Below, in pieces: positions 1-5,907 of a stretch of 7,198 bases of DNA. The translations under genes and the position numbers were made by a program. Numbering within the stretch: the stretch's first letter is position 1; each line of letters starts with the position of its first letter. The stretch covers positions 1 through 7,198 of the forward strand of contig DYIS01000130.1 of NCBI GenBank assembly GCA_020723545.1. The letters are read 5' to 3'. The DNA is from Ktedonobacter racemifer (GTDB lineage Bacteria > Chloroflexota > DTOL01 > JACQYG01). The notes beneath the pieces were generated by a model. The model did no database searches and had not been told where the DNA came from. It worked only from the letters and a program-made list of their open reading frames with translations.

Positions 1-49
1 GGGGCAGCCCAGAAATAGAATCGAAACCGCTGTAAATTGTCTCCGAGGC

Positions 50-79
50 TTGACACGCCGGCTGATTTAGTGATATATT
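50..79 (+). promoter_or_regulatory. Sigma70-type promoter of the rib operon
   Basis: A perfect -35 hexamer TTGACA lies at 50-55. The -10 candidate is TATATT at 74-79 with an 18-bp spacer; GATATA at 72-77 with a 16-bp spacer is an alternative. Transcription would begin near 86, just ahead of the FMN aptamer at 104, as expected for a riboswitch leader. The assignment rests on consensus match and position only. Confidence 0.75.
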
Positions 80-103
80 GTGGCTGACAAAAATCGAATA
101 GCT

Positions 104-234
104 GCCTTCGGGGTAGGGTGAAATTCCCGATCGGCGGTAAGAGGGGACATCCCCTCAAGCCCGCGAGCCACCATTTGGTGGCAGGATCTGGTGGAGAGCC
201 AGGGCCGACGGTTAAAGTCCGGATGGGAGAAGGC
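104..234 (+). promoter_or_regulatory. FMN riboswitch aptamer (RFN element)
   Basis: The sequence follows the RFN consensus closely. CTTCGGGGTAGGGTGAAATT begins at 106, CCCGATCGGCGGTAAG at 128, the conserved CCCGCGAGCC near 161, and GCCGACGGTTAAAGTCCGG at 204, with GATGGGAGAAGGC completing the element. Helix P1 pairs 104-109 with 229-234. The family binds flavin mononucleotide and lowers expression of riboflavin biosynthesis or transport genes. Here it sits directly upstream of a complete riboflavin operon, so feedback repression by FMN is the natural reading. One consensus position is changed: the usual C after CUUCGGGG is U at 114. This change is compensated in the terminator arm. Confidence 0.97.
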
Positions 235-304
235 CATCGTAGCTTGTGGCAGACACGTCTTCCATGAGACAGGGGCACTGATGTATGGAAGGCAGCCTGT
301 CCGT
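235..304 (+). promoter_or_regulatory. Expression platform between FMN aptamer and terminator
   Basis: This linker contains a 7-bp hairpin, CTTCCAT at 259-265 pairing with ATGGAAG at 285-291. A mutually exclusive helix pairs GACAGG at 268-273 with CCTGTC at 296-301. The decisive alternative pairing is long range: 106-115, in the 5' strand of the aptamer, can pair over 10 contiguous positions (one G-U) with 304-313, the 5' arm of the terminator. With FMN bound, P1 holds 106-109 and the terminator can fold; without FMN the aptamer strand would act as antiterminator. The pairings are visible in the sequence, and the switching order is inferred. Confidence 0.7.
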
Positions 305-332
305 ACCCCGGAGACATCGCTCCGGGGTTTTT
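305..332 (+). terminator. Intrinsic terminator controlled by the FMN riboswitch
   Basis: A 9-bp perfect stem pairs ACCCCGGAG (305-313) with CTCCGGGGT (320-328) across a 6-nt loop and runs into a T tract (328-332, then ATTT). It lies between the FMN aptamer and ribD, so it is the transcriptional off switch of the operon. Confidence 0.93.
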
Positions 333-417
333 ATTTACCTGTAAGAACGATGTAGCCATGACTTGCCGGCCAGGCCTTGCTTCTTTACTAGTAAAGAACT
401 ATGGGGAGCAGGTGGCG

Positions 418-1503
418 ATGGATTACATGAAGAGAGCGCTTGAACTGGCGGCGCTGGCCCGGGGGCACACCGGCCCCAATCCCATGGTGGGAGCGGTCCT
501 GGTCAAAGATGGGCAGGTCCTGGGCGAGGGCTTTCATCGTCGAGCGGGCGAGCCTCACGCCGAGGTGCATGCTCTGCGCCAGGCCGGGGAGGCGGCCGGG
601 GGGGCCACCCTATTCGTGAACCTGGAACCGTGCGCCCATTACGGCCGCACGCCACCCTGTACCAGGGAGCTCATCGCCGCCGGGATAGCCCAGGTGCACA
701 TGGCCATGCTGGACCCCAACCCCCTGGTCTCCGGCCGGGGCAAGGCCGAGCTGGAGGCAGCAGGCATAACTACCATTGTTGGGGAACACGTAGAGGAGGC
801 CCAGGCTCTCAACGAGGTCTTTGTGAAGTACATCACCACGCGCCATCCCTTCGTCATCGCCAAGTTCGCCATGAGCCTGGACGGCAAGATTGCTACTTCG
901 GCGGGCGAATCCCGCTGGATCACGGGCGAGGAAGCCAGGCGTTACGTGCACCGCCTTCGAGACACGGTGGATGCGGTGATGGTGGGGGTGAATACGGTTA
1001 TAGCCGACGACCCACTTCTGACCGCCCGCCTGGAGGCGCCCGATCTACGCCAACCCTTGCGAGTGATCGTAGATAGCAAGGGCCGGACACCCCTGCACGC
1101 CAGGGTGCTGGACCACCGGCTGCCGGGAAAGACCATCATCGCCGCCAGCGAGCTGATCCCGGAAGGCAAGCTCGCCGGATTCGAGGATCAGGGCATAGAG
1201 GTCTTAATATCCCCAGCGCGGGGTGGAATGGTGGACCTGGAACGCTTGATGCAGGCCCTGGGACAAAGAGAGATCTCCAGCGTGCTCCTGGAGGGCGGTG
1301 GCACCATTCTGGCCTCGGCCTTCGCCGCTGGCCTGGTGGACAAGGTCCTGGCCTTCATCGCGCCGAAGATCATTGGCGGAAAGGCCGCCCCGACGCCCGT
1401 GGGCGGGGAGGGCGCACCCAGCCTGGCCCAGGCGCTCACGTTAAAGAGGGTGGCGGTGGAGCGGTTCGGCCCAGACGTGTTGATCAGTGGGTACACCCGC
1501 TGA
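418..1503 (+). CDS. ribD: RibD: bifunctional pyrimidine deaminase / pyrimidine reductase
   Basis: This cytoplasmic enzyme deaminates 2,5-diamino-6-ribosylamino-4(3H)-pyrimidinone 5'-phosphate, then reduces the ribose side chain with NADPH: the second and third steps from GTP to riboflavin. It has 361 residues, the usual family length. The N-terminal deaminase domain (about 1-145) has the zinc/catalytic motif HAE at 47-49 and PCAHYGRTPPC at 71-81, giving zinc ligands H47, C72 and C81 and proton shuttle E49. The reductase domain (about 146-361) shows AMSLDGKIAT (151-160), VNTVIADDPLLTAR (191-204) and LLEGGGTILASAF (290-302). I chose the ATG at 418 because the family homology begins there and a purine-rich GGGGAGCAGGTGG precedes it. 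The in-frame ATG at 358 would add 20 unrelated residues; ATG 427 is also possible. It is the first gene of the operon, under FMN riboswitch control. Confidence 0.96.
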   Translation: MDYMKRALELAALARGHTGPNPMVGAVLVKDGQVLGEGFHRRAGEPHAEVHALRQAGEAAGGATLFVNLEPCAHYGRTPPCTRELIAAGIAQVHMAMLDPNPLVSGRGKAELEAAGITTIVGEHVEEAQALNEVFVKYITTRHPFVIAKFAMSLDGKIATSAGESRWITGEEARRYVHRLRDTVDAVMVGVNTVIADDPLLTARLEAPDLRQPLRVIVDSKGRTPLHARVLDHRLPGKTIIAASELIPEGKLAGFEDQGIEVLISPARGGMVDLERLMQALGQREISSVLLEGGGTILASAFAAGLVDKVLAFIAPKIIGGKAAPTPVGGEGAPSLAQALTLKRVAVERFGPDVLISGYTR

Positions 1504-1531
1504 TCAACGCTGGTCAAAGGGGAGAAGCAGG

Positions 1532-2179
1532 GTGTTCACTGGCATAGTCGAGGAGATCGGCACGGTTAAATCCCTCCGCTTGGGTGGTCCGGAGAACACC
1601 CTGCATATCGTTGCCAGGGATATCCTTCTAGAGATGGCCATAGGCGACAGCATCGCCGTTAACGGCGTCTGCCTCACCGTTGCTCAACGGAATGCCTCTT
1701 CCTTCATGGTGGGCTTGATGCCCGAGACGCTCCGGCGCAGCAATCTGGAGCGACTGCAAGTTGGTAGCCCGGTGAATCTGGAGAGAGCCCTGAAGGTGGG
1801 TGGCCGACTGGGCGGCCATTTCGTCCAGGGCCATGTGGATGGGGTCGGCAAAGTGCTCGCCGTAAGGCGCGATGGCAATGCCCTGGCCTATACCTTTGGC
1901 GCACCGCCGGAGGTGATGCGCTATGTGGTGCCCCAGGGGTTCATCGCCGTGGACGGGGTCAGCCTGACGGTGGTGAGCTGCGATGCTGTCTCTTTCACTG
2001 TTTCCATGGTCGGTTTCACCCAGCGAAACACCATCCTGGCCGGCAAGGAGGTTGGCTACGGGGCCAACATAGAAACGGACATCATGGCTAAATATGTGGA
2101 GAGGATGCTGGGGAAGGAGCAGCGCCCAGGGGTGAGCGAAGAGCTTCTGGCCAAACACGGTTTCTTGTCGCCAAGCTGA
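1532..2179 (+). CDS. ribE: RibE: riboflavin synthase alpha chain
   Basis: This enzyme dismutates two molecules of 6,7-dimethyl-8-ribityllumazine into riboflavin and the pyrimidine that RibH reuses, the last step of the pathway. The name follows Bacillus use. The protein has 215 residues, normal for the family. It shows the expected internal duplication of two lumazine-binding barrels: the first about 1-95 with GDSIAVNGVCLTV (38-50), the second about 97-190 with GGHFVQGHVDGVGKV (94-108), GFIAVDGVSLTV (136-147) and GFTQRNTIL (161-169). The start is a GTG at 1532, giving (M)FTGIVEEIG, the canonical family N-terminus, with AAAGGGGAG at 1517-1524 correctly spaced. The upstream GTG at 1487 would overlap ribD and add 15 non-homologous residues. 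The gap after ribD is 28 nt, so co-transcription is expected. Confidence 0.96.
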   Translation: MFTGIVEEIGTVKSLRLGGPENTLHIVARDILLEMAIGDSIAVNGVCLTVAQRNASSFMVGLMPETLRRSNLERLQVGSPVNLERALKVGGRLGGHFVQGHVDGVGKVLAVRRDGNALAYTFGAPPEVMRYVVPQGFIAVDGVSLTVVSCDAVSFTVSMVGFTQRNTILAGKEVGYGANIETDIMAKYVERMLGKEQRPGVSEELLAKHGFLSPS

Positions 2180-2189
2180 TAAGTTTGAT

Positions 2190-2218
2190 CGAAGATGCTC
2201 GTGCAATTGAGATCTTCG
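2190..2218 (+). other. Intercistronic hairpin between ribE and ribBA
   Basis: CGAAGAT (2190-2196) pairs with ATCTTCG (2212-2218), and CTC (2198-2200) with GAG (2209-2211), giving a 10-bp stem with one bulged G and an 8-nt loop. There is no T tract, so it is not an intrinsic terminator. It sits just before the ribBA ribosome-binding site (2224-2230) and might affect mRNA processing, stability or translation. It also argues that ribBA does not start upstream at 2195. Confidence 0.55.
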
Positions 2219-2233
2219 CCACAGGGAGGGAAG

Positions 2234-3430
2234 ATGGTGCTGTCAACCATTGATGAAGCGATAGAGGACATACGAACGGGCGGATTTGTCATCGTTATCG
2301 ATGACGAAGACCGGGAGAACGAGGGTGACTTGACCCTTGCTGCTGAGAGGGTGACACCCCAGGCGATAAATTTCATGGCCAAGCATGGGCGAGGGCTCAT
2401 TTGTCTCGCCATTACCGGCGAAAGGTTGGAGGAGTTGAGGATCCCCATGATGGTGCAGGAGAACACCGCCCGGTTCGGCACCGCCTTCACCGTTTCCATC
2501 GACGCCAAGCGCGGAACCACCACAGGTATCTCTGCCCATGACCGGGCAGCTACGATCAAGGCAGTGCTGGACCCGGTCACCAAGCCCGAGGACATCGCCA
2601 TGCCCGGCCATACCTTCCCCCTGAGGGCCTGCCCGGGAGGTGTCCTGGTTCGCGCCGGCCAGACCGAGGCGGCGGTGGACCTGGCCCGGCTGGCGGGCCT
2701 TTACCCGGCGGGCGTGATCTGCGAGATCATGAACGAGGATGGGACCATGGCCAGGCTGCCGGACCTGGAGGTATTTAGTCGTGAGCATGGCATCAAGATC
2801 ATAAGCATTGCCAGCTTGATCGAATACCGGCGACGCCACGAGAAACTGGTCCGCCGGGTGGCCCAGGCCAGGATGCCTACGGTCTGCGGAGAGTTCACGA
2901 TCATTGCTTATGAGAACCTGCTCACCACCGAGCAACATGTGGCCCTGGTAAAAGGCGAGGTGGGCGATGACCGGCCAACCCTGGTCAGGGTGCATTCGGA
3001 GTGCCTGACTGGCGAGGTCTTCGGCTCACTGCGCTGCGACTGTGGTGAGCAACTCAGGACAGCGATGCAGCTTATTGAGAACGAGGGGCGTGGCGTGCTG
3101 CTTTACATGCGCCAGGAGGGGAGGGGGATCGGCTTGCACAACAAGCTCCGCGCCTACGAGTTGCAAGATCGAGGGCTGGACACCGTGGAGGCAAACAGGC
3201 ACCTGGGCTTTCCCCCTGATCTGCGGGAGTATGGGATCGGAGCGCAGATCCTGGTGGACCTGGGGGTTCGGAAGGTCCGGTTGCTCACCAATAACCCGCG
3301 CAAGATCGTGGGCCTGGAGGGACATGGGCTCTGCATTGTGGAGCGGGTGCCCATCGTTGCTGCCAATAGCAGAAACATCGGTTACCTGAGGACGAAAAAG
3401 GAGAAGCTCGGGCATCTTCTCGAAATATGA
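2234..3430 (+). CDS. ribBA: RibBA: DHBP synthase / GTP cyclohydrolase II
   Basis: This bifunctional enzyme supplies both branches of the pathway. The RibB domain (about 1-205) makes 3,4-dihydroxy-2-butanone 4-phosphate from ribulose 5-phosphate, and the RibA domain (about 206-398) opens GTP in the committed step. The length of 398 residues is typical. RibB motifs are DDEDRENEGDL (23-33, with E28 equivalent to E. coli E38), HDRAATI (102-108), GHTFPLRA (125-132) and CEIMNEDGTMAR (163-174). RibA motifs are SECLTGEVFGSLRCDCG (255-271), with zinc ligands C257, C268 and C270, then YMRQEGRGIGLHNKLRAY (291-308) and LLTNNPRKI (350-358). An oddity is Q143 in RAGQTEAAVDL, where E. coli RibB has metal ligand H153. 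The ATG at 2234 follows GGGAGGG (2224-2230) and fits the family N-terminus; ATG 2195 would add 13 unrelated residues. The gap is 54 nt after ribE and 21 nt before ribH. Confidence 0.96.
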   Translation: MVLSTIDEAIEDIRTGGFVIVIDDEDRENEGDLTLAAERVTPQAINFMAKHGRGLICLAITGERLEELRIPMMVQENTARFGTAFTVSIDAKRGTTTGISAHDRAATIKAVLDPVTKPEDIAMPGHTFPLRACPGGVLVRAGQTEAAVDLARLAGLYPAGVICEIMNEDGTMARLPDLEVFSREHGIKIISIASLIEYRRRHEKLVRRVAQARMPTVCGEFTIIAYENLLTTEQHVALVKGEVGDDRPTLVRVHSECLTGEVFGSLRCDCGEQLRTAMQLIENEGRGVLLYMRQEGRGIGLHNKLRAYELQDRGLDTVEANRHLGFPPDLREYGIGAQILVDLGVRKVRLLTNNPRKIVGLEGHGLCIVERVPIVAANSRNIGYLRTKKEKLGHLLEI

Positions 3431-3451
3431 AAGAATGAAAGGGGTAGTCAC

Positions 3452-3919
3452 ATGGGAAAGGTCTACGAGGGGAAGCTTCTGGGCGAGGGGTTGCGCTTTG
3501 CCCTGGTGGTTTCCAGGTTCAATGAATTCATTAGCACCAAGCTGTTGGAGGGAGCCCTGGATGCCCTGGTGCGTCACGGTGTGGCGGAGGAGAGTGCAGA
3601 AACAGTCTACGTGCCCGGGGCTTTCGAGATCCCGATGGTGGCGAAGAGATTGGCTCGAAGTGGTCGCTACGATGCCGTCATCTGCCTGGGAGCGGTTATC
3701 CGCGGAGCAACCCCCCACTTCGACTACGTGGCGGCGGAGGTGTCGAAAGGGATCGCCGCGGTGGCCCTGGAGACCGGGGTGCCCACGCTCTTCGGGGTGA
3801 TCACCGCCGATAACCTGGAGCAAGCCATCGAGCGTGCCGGGACGAAGGCAGGGAATAAGGGCTTCGACGCTGCGGTGGGCGCCCTGGAGATGGCTAACCT
3901 CTTAAAAACCCTACCATGA
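3452..3919 (+). CDS. ribH: RibH: 6,7-dimethyl-8-ribityllumazine synthase (beta chain)
   Basis: This enzyme condenses the RibD-derived pyrimidine (after dephosphorylation) with the 3,4-dihydroxy-2-butanone 4-phosphate made by RibB, giving the lumazine substrate of RibE. The family forms pentamers or 60-subunit icosahedral shells. The 155-residue protein is full length. Conserved elements are SRFNEFIS (21-28, with the substrate-stacking Phe 23), VPGAFEIP (54-61), GAVIRGATPHFDYVA (80-94) with catalytic H89, GVPTLFGVIT (109-118) and EQAIERAGTKAGNKG (123-137), containing the phosphate-binding Arg. The start ATG has GAAAGGGG at 3437-3444, seven bases upstream. It is the last gene of the rib operon. 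Its TGA stop (3917-3919) lies inside the 5' arm of an inverted repeat that reaches into the next regulatory element. Confidence 0.97.
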   Translation: MGKVYEGKLLGEGLRFALVVSRFNEFISTKLLEGALDALVRHGVAEESAETVYVPGAFEIPMVAKRLARSGRYDAVICLGAVIRGATPHFDYVAAEVSKGIAAVALETGVPTLFGVITADNLEQAIERAGTKAGNKGFDAAVGALEMANLLKTLP

Positions 3920-3951
3920 TGAAACAGCAATTGAACACGAGCATGGTAGGG
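3909..3951 (+). repeat. 10-bp inverted repeat spanning the ribH stop codon
   Basis: CCCTACCATG (3909-3918) pairs perfectly with CATGGTAGGG (3942-3951) across a 23-nt loop. No T tract follows, so it is not a standard terminator. Its 3' arm shares 3948-3951 with the 5' strand of cobalamin riboswitch helix P1 (3948-3953), so the two helices cannot form together. In a read-through rib transcript it could compete with or delay aptamer folding. That function is inferred. Confidence 0.6.
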
Positions 3952-4080
3952 GTGCCCCCAAGCCCGGATGCTAGGGCTTAAAAGGTGAAGGCCAGTGAGA
4001 GTCCGGCGCTGTCCCGCAACTGTAAGGGTAGGGATTGGTAAATTGTGCGAATCCTTACCCAAGCCAGAATATCTGCCCCT
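3948..4080 (+). promoter_or_regulatory. Cobalamin (B12) riboswitch aptamer, compact variant
   Basis: The outer helix pairs AGGGGT (3948-3953) with GCCCCT (4075-4080), as GCCGGU pairs with GCCGGC in E. coli btuB. Then come a hairpin AAGCCC/GGGCTT (3960-3965/3974-3979), the core AAAAGGTGAAGGCCAGTG (3980 on), AGTCCGG and GCGCTGTCCCGCAACTGTAA (4006-4025), which matches the B12 consensus well. An 11-bp hairpin (4026-4036 with 4050-4060, one G-U) and the closing GCCAGAATATCTGCC (4063-4077) finish it. The region between ACTGTAA and GCCAG is short and lacks the usual GCCACTG arm, so this is a reduced version. The family binds coenzyme B12 forms and usually shuts off B12 uptake, synthesis or B12-independent enzymes. 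Here it precedes a PadR-type regulator gene. Confidence 0.9.
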
Positions 4081-4137
4081 TCCGTAGATCCGAGTACCTT
4101 CGTCAGGGGGTCGGAAGCATGTGTAGAGCACCATGAG
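4081..4137 (+). promoter_or_regulatory. Candidate antiterminator of the B12 riboswitch
   Basis: AGGGGGT (4105-4111) can pair over seven contiguous bases with ACCCCCT (4140-4146), the 5' arm of the terminator. A small CATG/CATG helix (4118-4121 with 4132-4135) could sit inside that hairpin. The same G run could instead be in the loop of a short hairpin CTTC/GAAG (4098-4101 with 4114-4117), where it might kiss the TCCC of the aptamer loop. It could also pair with the 3' strand of P1 (CCCCT, 4076-4080). B12 riboswitches normally repress on ligand binding; the sequence alone does not settle the direction here. Confidence 0.5.
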
Positions 4138-4170
4138 AAACCCCCTTGTCAGACGGACAAGGGGGTTTTT
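4138..4170 (+). terminator. Intrinsic terminator downstream of the B12 riboswitch
   Basis: CCCCCTTGTC (4141-4150) pairs perfectly with GACAAGGGGG (4156-4165) across a 5-nt loop, extended by AAA/TTT and followed by TTTTTG. It can serve as the expression platform of the riboswitch, and it also ends any read-through from the rib operon. Confidence 0.93.
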
Positions 4171-4205
4171 GTTTCTCGGTGAACTTTTTGTTTGCCAGAT
4201 TGGAC

Positions 4206-4266
4206 GGCCAATGCGATTGGCCTTCTACCCATTTTTGAGAGGGGTAGGAGCCCAACCGTGTTGGGC
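4206..4266 (+). other. Three tandem hairpins in the leader of the PadR-type gene
   Basis: Hairpin 1 is GGCCAAT (4206-4212) with ATTGGCC (4216-4222), loop GCG. Hairpin 2 is CTTCTACCC (4222-4230) with GGGTAGGAG (4242-4250), one G-T pair. Hairpin 3 is GCCCAA (4250-4255) with TTGGGC (4261-4266), loop CCGTG. They follow one another with essentially no spacer, sharing one base at each junction, and no T tract follows. They could be a structured RNA or a set of palindromic operators. I do not recognise a known riboswitch class. Confidence 0.5.
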
Positions 4267-4341
4267 GGTTTGCTGGACAAATGCCACATAAATTGTCATA
4301 CTCATCACAAAGCCTCTTGTTGCAAAACATCGGAGCTCATT

Positions 4342-5898
4342 ATGGTCTCGAAAGTCGATCTGCTCCTATTGGGTTTATTGCTGGACAAACCCATGCACGG
4401 CTACGAGATAAACCAGATGGCCTCGGCTAAAGAGATTAGCTCATGGATGCGCGTGAGCATGACCTCCATTTACTATTCCCTCAACAAGCTGAAGAGCGAG
4501 GGCATGATCGTCGAGACCGTGCATCGGAGCGAAGGAACCCCGGAACGCTCGGTTTATCATCTCACCGAACAAGGTAGAGCGCAATTCTACGCCCTCACGG
4601 AGCAGCTATTAGACTCTCCGGAGCGACCCTACTTTGATTTTGACCTGGCGGTGTTCTTCATCAACCGGCTGCCGAAGGAAAAGGCAGTGGCTATGATCGA
4701 TCGGCGCCAGAGGTTCCTGGATGAATGGGAGGCCTCCTTGCGGGAGGACTGGGAGCAGGAAAGGGGCAGGGTTCAGGCCTCGCCCCGCCTGGCGATCATC
4801 GAGCACGGGCTCCACTACGTGGCCGCGGAGAAGGCCTGGCTGAAGGAATTCGCCGGCGAGGTGCAAGGGGAGCTGCTGACCAAAGAGAAGGCGCAGAAGG
4901 CCGGATTGATGACGCTCTTCGGCGACCTGCGCAATCTGTCGTTGCCGGACATCTTGAAGCTGATCTCTTCTGGGAGGCTCTCCGGCACGTTAATCGTCAG
5001 CGACTACGCCGATGAAGTCAAGGTGGCTTTCGACAAGGGCACTCCGGTTCGCGTGTCATGCAGCGAGAGCTTAAAACAGAAGGTGGCCAAGGGTTCTAAG
5101 GAGGAGAAACCCGGCCTGGAGGTCTCGGAGCTGTCGGCCATATGCGAGGCGTTTTCCTGGCCAGCGGGCTACTTCGCCTTCGATCAAAGCCCTGCGGCTC
5201 AGATAACCGGTGCGCCCATCTCCTTGAGCGTAGAGCAGATTATCCTGGAGGGCACCAGGAGGGTAGATAGTTGGAGCGCCGTGGAGAGGCTGGTCCCCTC
5301 GCTAGAAACGGTCTTTGAGCCCCGTTACGATGCTGCCTACAAGCCTAACCTGCGCTTTGACGAGATAGAGAAGAGGGTCCTGATGGCCGTAGATGGGGTG
5401 AAGGACGCGCGCCTCTTAGCCCTGGAACTGGGGCTCAGCGAGTTTCAGATCTGCAAGACTTTATTCTCGTTGTTCTCAGTTGGGTTACTGCGAACCGTTG
5501 ATCAGGACAAGGTCAGGGTGCGACGAATGCTTTGCCAGATGGCGGAGGCCCTCTATCAGGCCGTGGTGATCCTGGCCGGAGCCAAAGAGGCCAGGGCTCT
5601 GGAGGAGGAGATCAACGCCTCAGGCGCCAGCAAAGCCCTCTGTTTCCGCCAGGGGAAGCTGCACGACGCCAGTGACCCTCGGTTAGAAATCGGCCGCCTG
5701 GTGGAGCTATATAAAGAGTTTCTGTCCTCAGTATTGAAGGTCATAGGAGCGCGCTTGGGCTCGAATTTCGCCCAACAATCGTACGAGCGGATCTTGCGGC
5801 AATTGGCGCCTGAGTTGCAGGATACTGCCTCGCGTTACAATTTCCACCGCCTGGCAGCCAGGAAGGGCAACCTGGTGCCTCACCAGGAGAAGGGGTAG
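4342..5898 (+). CDS. PadR-family regulator fused to a DUF4388/PATAN-like domain
   Basis: This 518-residue cytoplasmic protein is probably a transcription regulator. Residues 1-85 form a PadR winged helix: LLLLGLLLDKPMHGYEI (7-23), SIYYSLNKLKSEGMI (42-56), the wing SEGTPERSVYHLTEQGR (63-79). Residues 95-175 resemble the helical PadR C-terminal dimerisation region. Residues 190-310 resemble DUF4388: LFGDLRNLSLPDILKLISS (192-210), GRLSGTLIV (211-219), a strand-turn VKVAFDKGTPVRVSC (226-240), and WPAGYFAF (273-280). Residues 335-390 look like a second winged helix of the type often following DUF4388 (EKRVLMAVDGVKDARLL, 343-359). Residues 395-518 are mostly helical and unrecognised. A plain PadR protein has 100-180 residues, so this is a large fusion. 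The ATG at 4342 has GGAG at 4332-4335; starting at 4192 would translate the hairpin leader. The B12 riboswitch and terminator upstream suggest cobalamin-dependent expression. Its ligand and targets are unknown. Confidence 0.85.
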   Translation: MVSKVDLLLLGLLLDKPMHGYEINQMASAKEISSWMRVSMTSIYYSLNKLKSEGMIVETVHRSEGTPERSVYHLTEQGRAQFYALTEQLLDSPERPYFDFDLAVFFINRLPKEKAVAMIDRRQRFLDEWEASLREDWEQERGRVQASPRLAIIEHGLHYVAAEKAWLKEFAGEVQGELLTKEKAQKAGLMTLFGDLRNLSLPDILKLISSGRLSGTLIVSDYADEVKVAFDKGTPVRVSCSESLKQKVAKGSKEEKPGLEVSELSAICEAFSWPAGYFAFDQSPAAQITGAPISLSVEQIILEGTRRVDSWSAVERLVPSLETVFEPRYDAAYKPNLRFDEIEKRVLMAVDGVKDARLLALELGLSEFQICKTLFSLFSVGLLRTVDQDKVRVRRMLCQMAEALYQAVVILAGAKEARALEEEINASGASKALCFRQGKLHDASDPRLEIGRLVELYKEFLSSVLKVIGARLGSNFAQQSYERILRQLAPELQDTASRYNFHRLAARKGNLVPHQEKG

Positions 5899-5907
5899 CC
5901 ACCACGT

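Noticed and set aside
1..49. Sequence before the rib promoter
   Set aside because: I see no gene end, terminator or repeat that can be supported in this short stretch.
358..417. Upstream ATG at 358 extending RibD by 20 residues
   Set aside because: The extra residues have no RibD similarity, and a better-placed ribosome-binding site and the family N-terminus support 418.
1487..1531. GTG at 1487 as the riboflavin synthase start
   Set aside because: It overlaps the end of ribD. The canonical MFTGIVE-like N-terminus begins at GTG 1532 with a proper Shine-Dalgarno.
1628..2206. Long open frame on the minus strand opposite ribE, and similar ones opposite ribBA and ribH
   Set aside because: They lie wholly opposite well-supported genes, have no recognisable protein features, and are expected by chance in GC-rich coding DNA.
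4270..4302. Possible promoter TTGCTG ... CATACT for the PadR-type gene
   Set aside because: The spacer would be 21 bp and the hexamers are weak, so I do not list it. A promoter here cannot be excluded.
4192..4341. Reading frame open from ATG 4192 into the PadR protein
   Set aside because: The extra 50 residues are low-complexity and translate the three-hairpin leader; PadR homology begins at 4342, which has its own GGAG.
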